From the NCBI GenBank assembly GCA_036941025.1, contig JAYMNP010000001.1, positions 372,001 through 436,000 of the forward strand: a DNA stretch of 64,000 nt, given 5' to 3'. The notes under the pieces were generated by a model. The model was not told the DNA's origin and ran no database searches. It was given only the letters and a program-made list of their open reading frames with translations. Origin of the DNA: Lachnospiraceae bacterium JLR.KK002 (lineage in GTDB: Bacteria > Bacillota > Clostridia > Lachnospirales > Lachnospiraceae). The first letter of the stretch is position 1; every line of letters starts with the position of its first letter. The position numbers and the translations under genes were made by a program. Shown here piece by piece: positions 63,589 to 64,000 of this stretch.

Positions 63589-63952
63589 TCGCAGGAATAA
63601 CCTCCAGCCAGTATCCGTCCGGGTCTGTGACAAAGTAAATGCCCATGGCAGGATTTTCAAAGCAGATACATCCCATGGCTTCATGCTTTGCATGGGCAGC
63701 GTCATAGTCTTCTGTCTCGAAGGCCAGATGGAATTCGCAGTCGCCCAGATCGTAGGGGCCTTCTTTTTCTTTCAGCCAGGTCAGCTCCAGATCGAAAGTG
63801 CTTTCCTCGTTAGAAAGAAATACAATGATATAACTGCCGTCAGCAGCCTCATTGCGGCGGATTTCTTTCAGGCCGAAGGCTTCCTGATAGAAAGCGATGG
63901 ATTTGTCCAGATCCTGTACGTTATAGTTTTCATGAACCATTTTAAAAGACAT
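63581..63952 (-). CDS. VOC-family lactoylglutathione-lyase-like protein
   Basis: A 123-residue glyoxalase-I-type protein (NVQDLDKSIAFYQEAFGLKE; LELTWLKE; FVTDPDGYWLEVIP). Metal-site positions H8, E (in LELTW), H (in EFHLAF) and E (in WLEVIP) agree with active glyoxalase I, which detoxifies methylglyoxal hemithioacetal. ATG 63952 with AAGGAGG upstream. Confidence 0.88.
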   Translation of the reverse strand: MSFKMVHENYNVQDLDKSIAFYQEAFGLKEIRRNEAADGSYIIVFLSNEESTFDLELTWLKEKEGPYDLGDCEFHLAFETEDYDAAHAKHEAMGCICFENPAMGIYFVTDPDGYWLEVIPAKK

Positions 63953-64000
63953 AGCAATTCCTCCTTGATATATTATGGTTATTGGACTTCTGCAACGGAT

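Overview
The window looks like a chromosomal segment of a Gram-positive anaerobe of the Clostridia, most likely Lachnospiraceae. This rests on Bacillus-type AGGAGG ribosome sites with TTGACA/TATAAT promoters, the gene order dgt-like HD hydrolase, dnaG, rpoD, trmK, nif3-like, a pyrB-pyrI pair, larB-larC and class A rnpB. The species cannot be named from the sequence alone.

Left flank (1-13.7 kb): a cut-off AAA ATPase and an HNH nuclease form a Septu-like defence pair. A Tet(M)-like ribosomal GTPase fused to a YacP/Rae1-type NYN nuclease follows, then hemB and hemL. A strongly structured leader RNA lies before hemL. Next come a membrane-anchored amidase, a decayed AAA-ATPase-like gene, a HEAT-methyltransferase translationally coupled to a GGDEF-EAL protein, and tRNA-Leu(AAG).

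Accessory region (13.7-36.7 kb): an integrase that stops before its catalytic tyrosine, a Xre repressor, an excisionase, two iteron-like arrays, a candidate oriT and a MobV relaxase make up a degraded mobilizable element. Directly after it, behind a Pho box, lies a full pstSCAB-phoU-phoPR phosphate operon and a soluble hybrid histidine kinase. Then comes a graveyard: a Schlafen-type gene broken by an IS4-family insertion, plus MATE, CPBP, hydrolase and alcohol-dehydrogenase remnants. Small live genes are interspersed (HD hydrolase, TetR-VOC pair, NimA-like flavoprotein, AraC regulator).

Right flank (36.8-64 kb): a short transcript with a perfect consensus promoter and its own terminator encodes only a 12-residue peptide. 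It is followed by a MutS2-like ATPase without Smr domain, exonuclease III, a nucleoid-associated protein, a frameshifted diguanylate cyclase, a lipase-like hydrolase, tRNA-Leu(CAG), an Fe-S aldo-keto reductase, the replication/transcription cluster, a uridine-kinase-like protein, rnpB, pyrIB, larBC (nickel-pincer cofactor synthesis), an HPr-like protein without the phosphorylatable histidine, a nuclease-helicase and a decayed papain-like protease.

Intergenic spaces repeatedly carry a modular palindromic repeat family (at least five copies of one hairpin, three of another), with paired base changes that keep the stem. These repeats, the hemL leader, the GTPase-NYN fusion, the iteron arrays and the 36.8-kb mini-transcript are the most interesting unexplained items.
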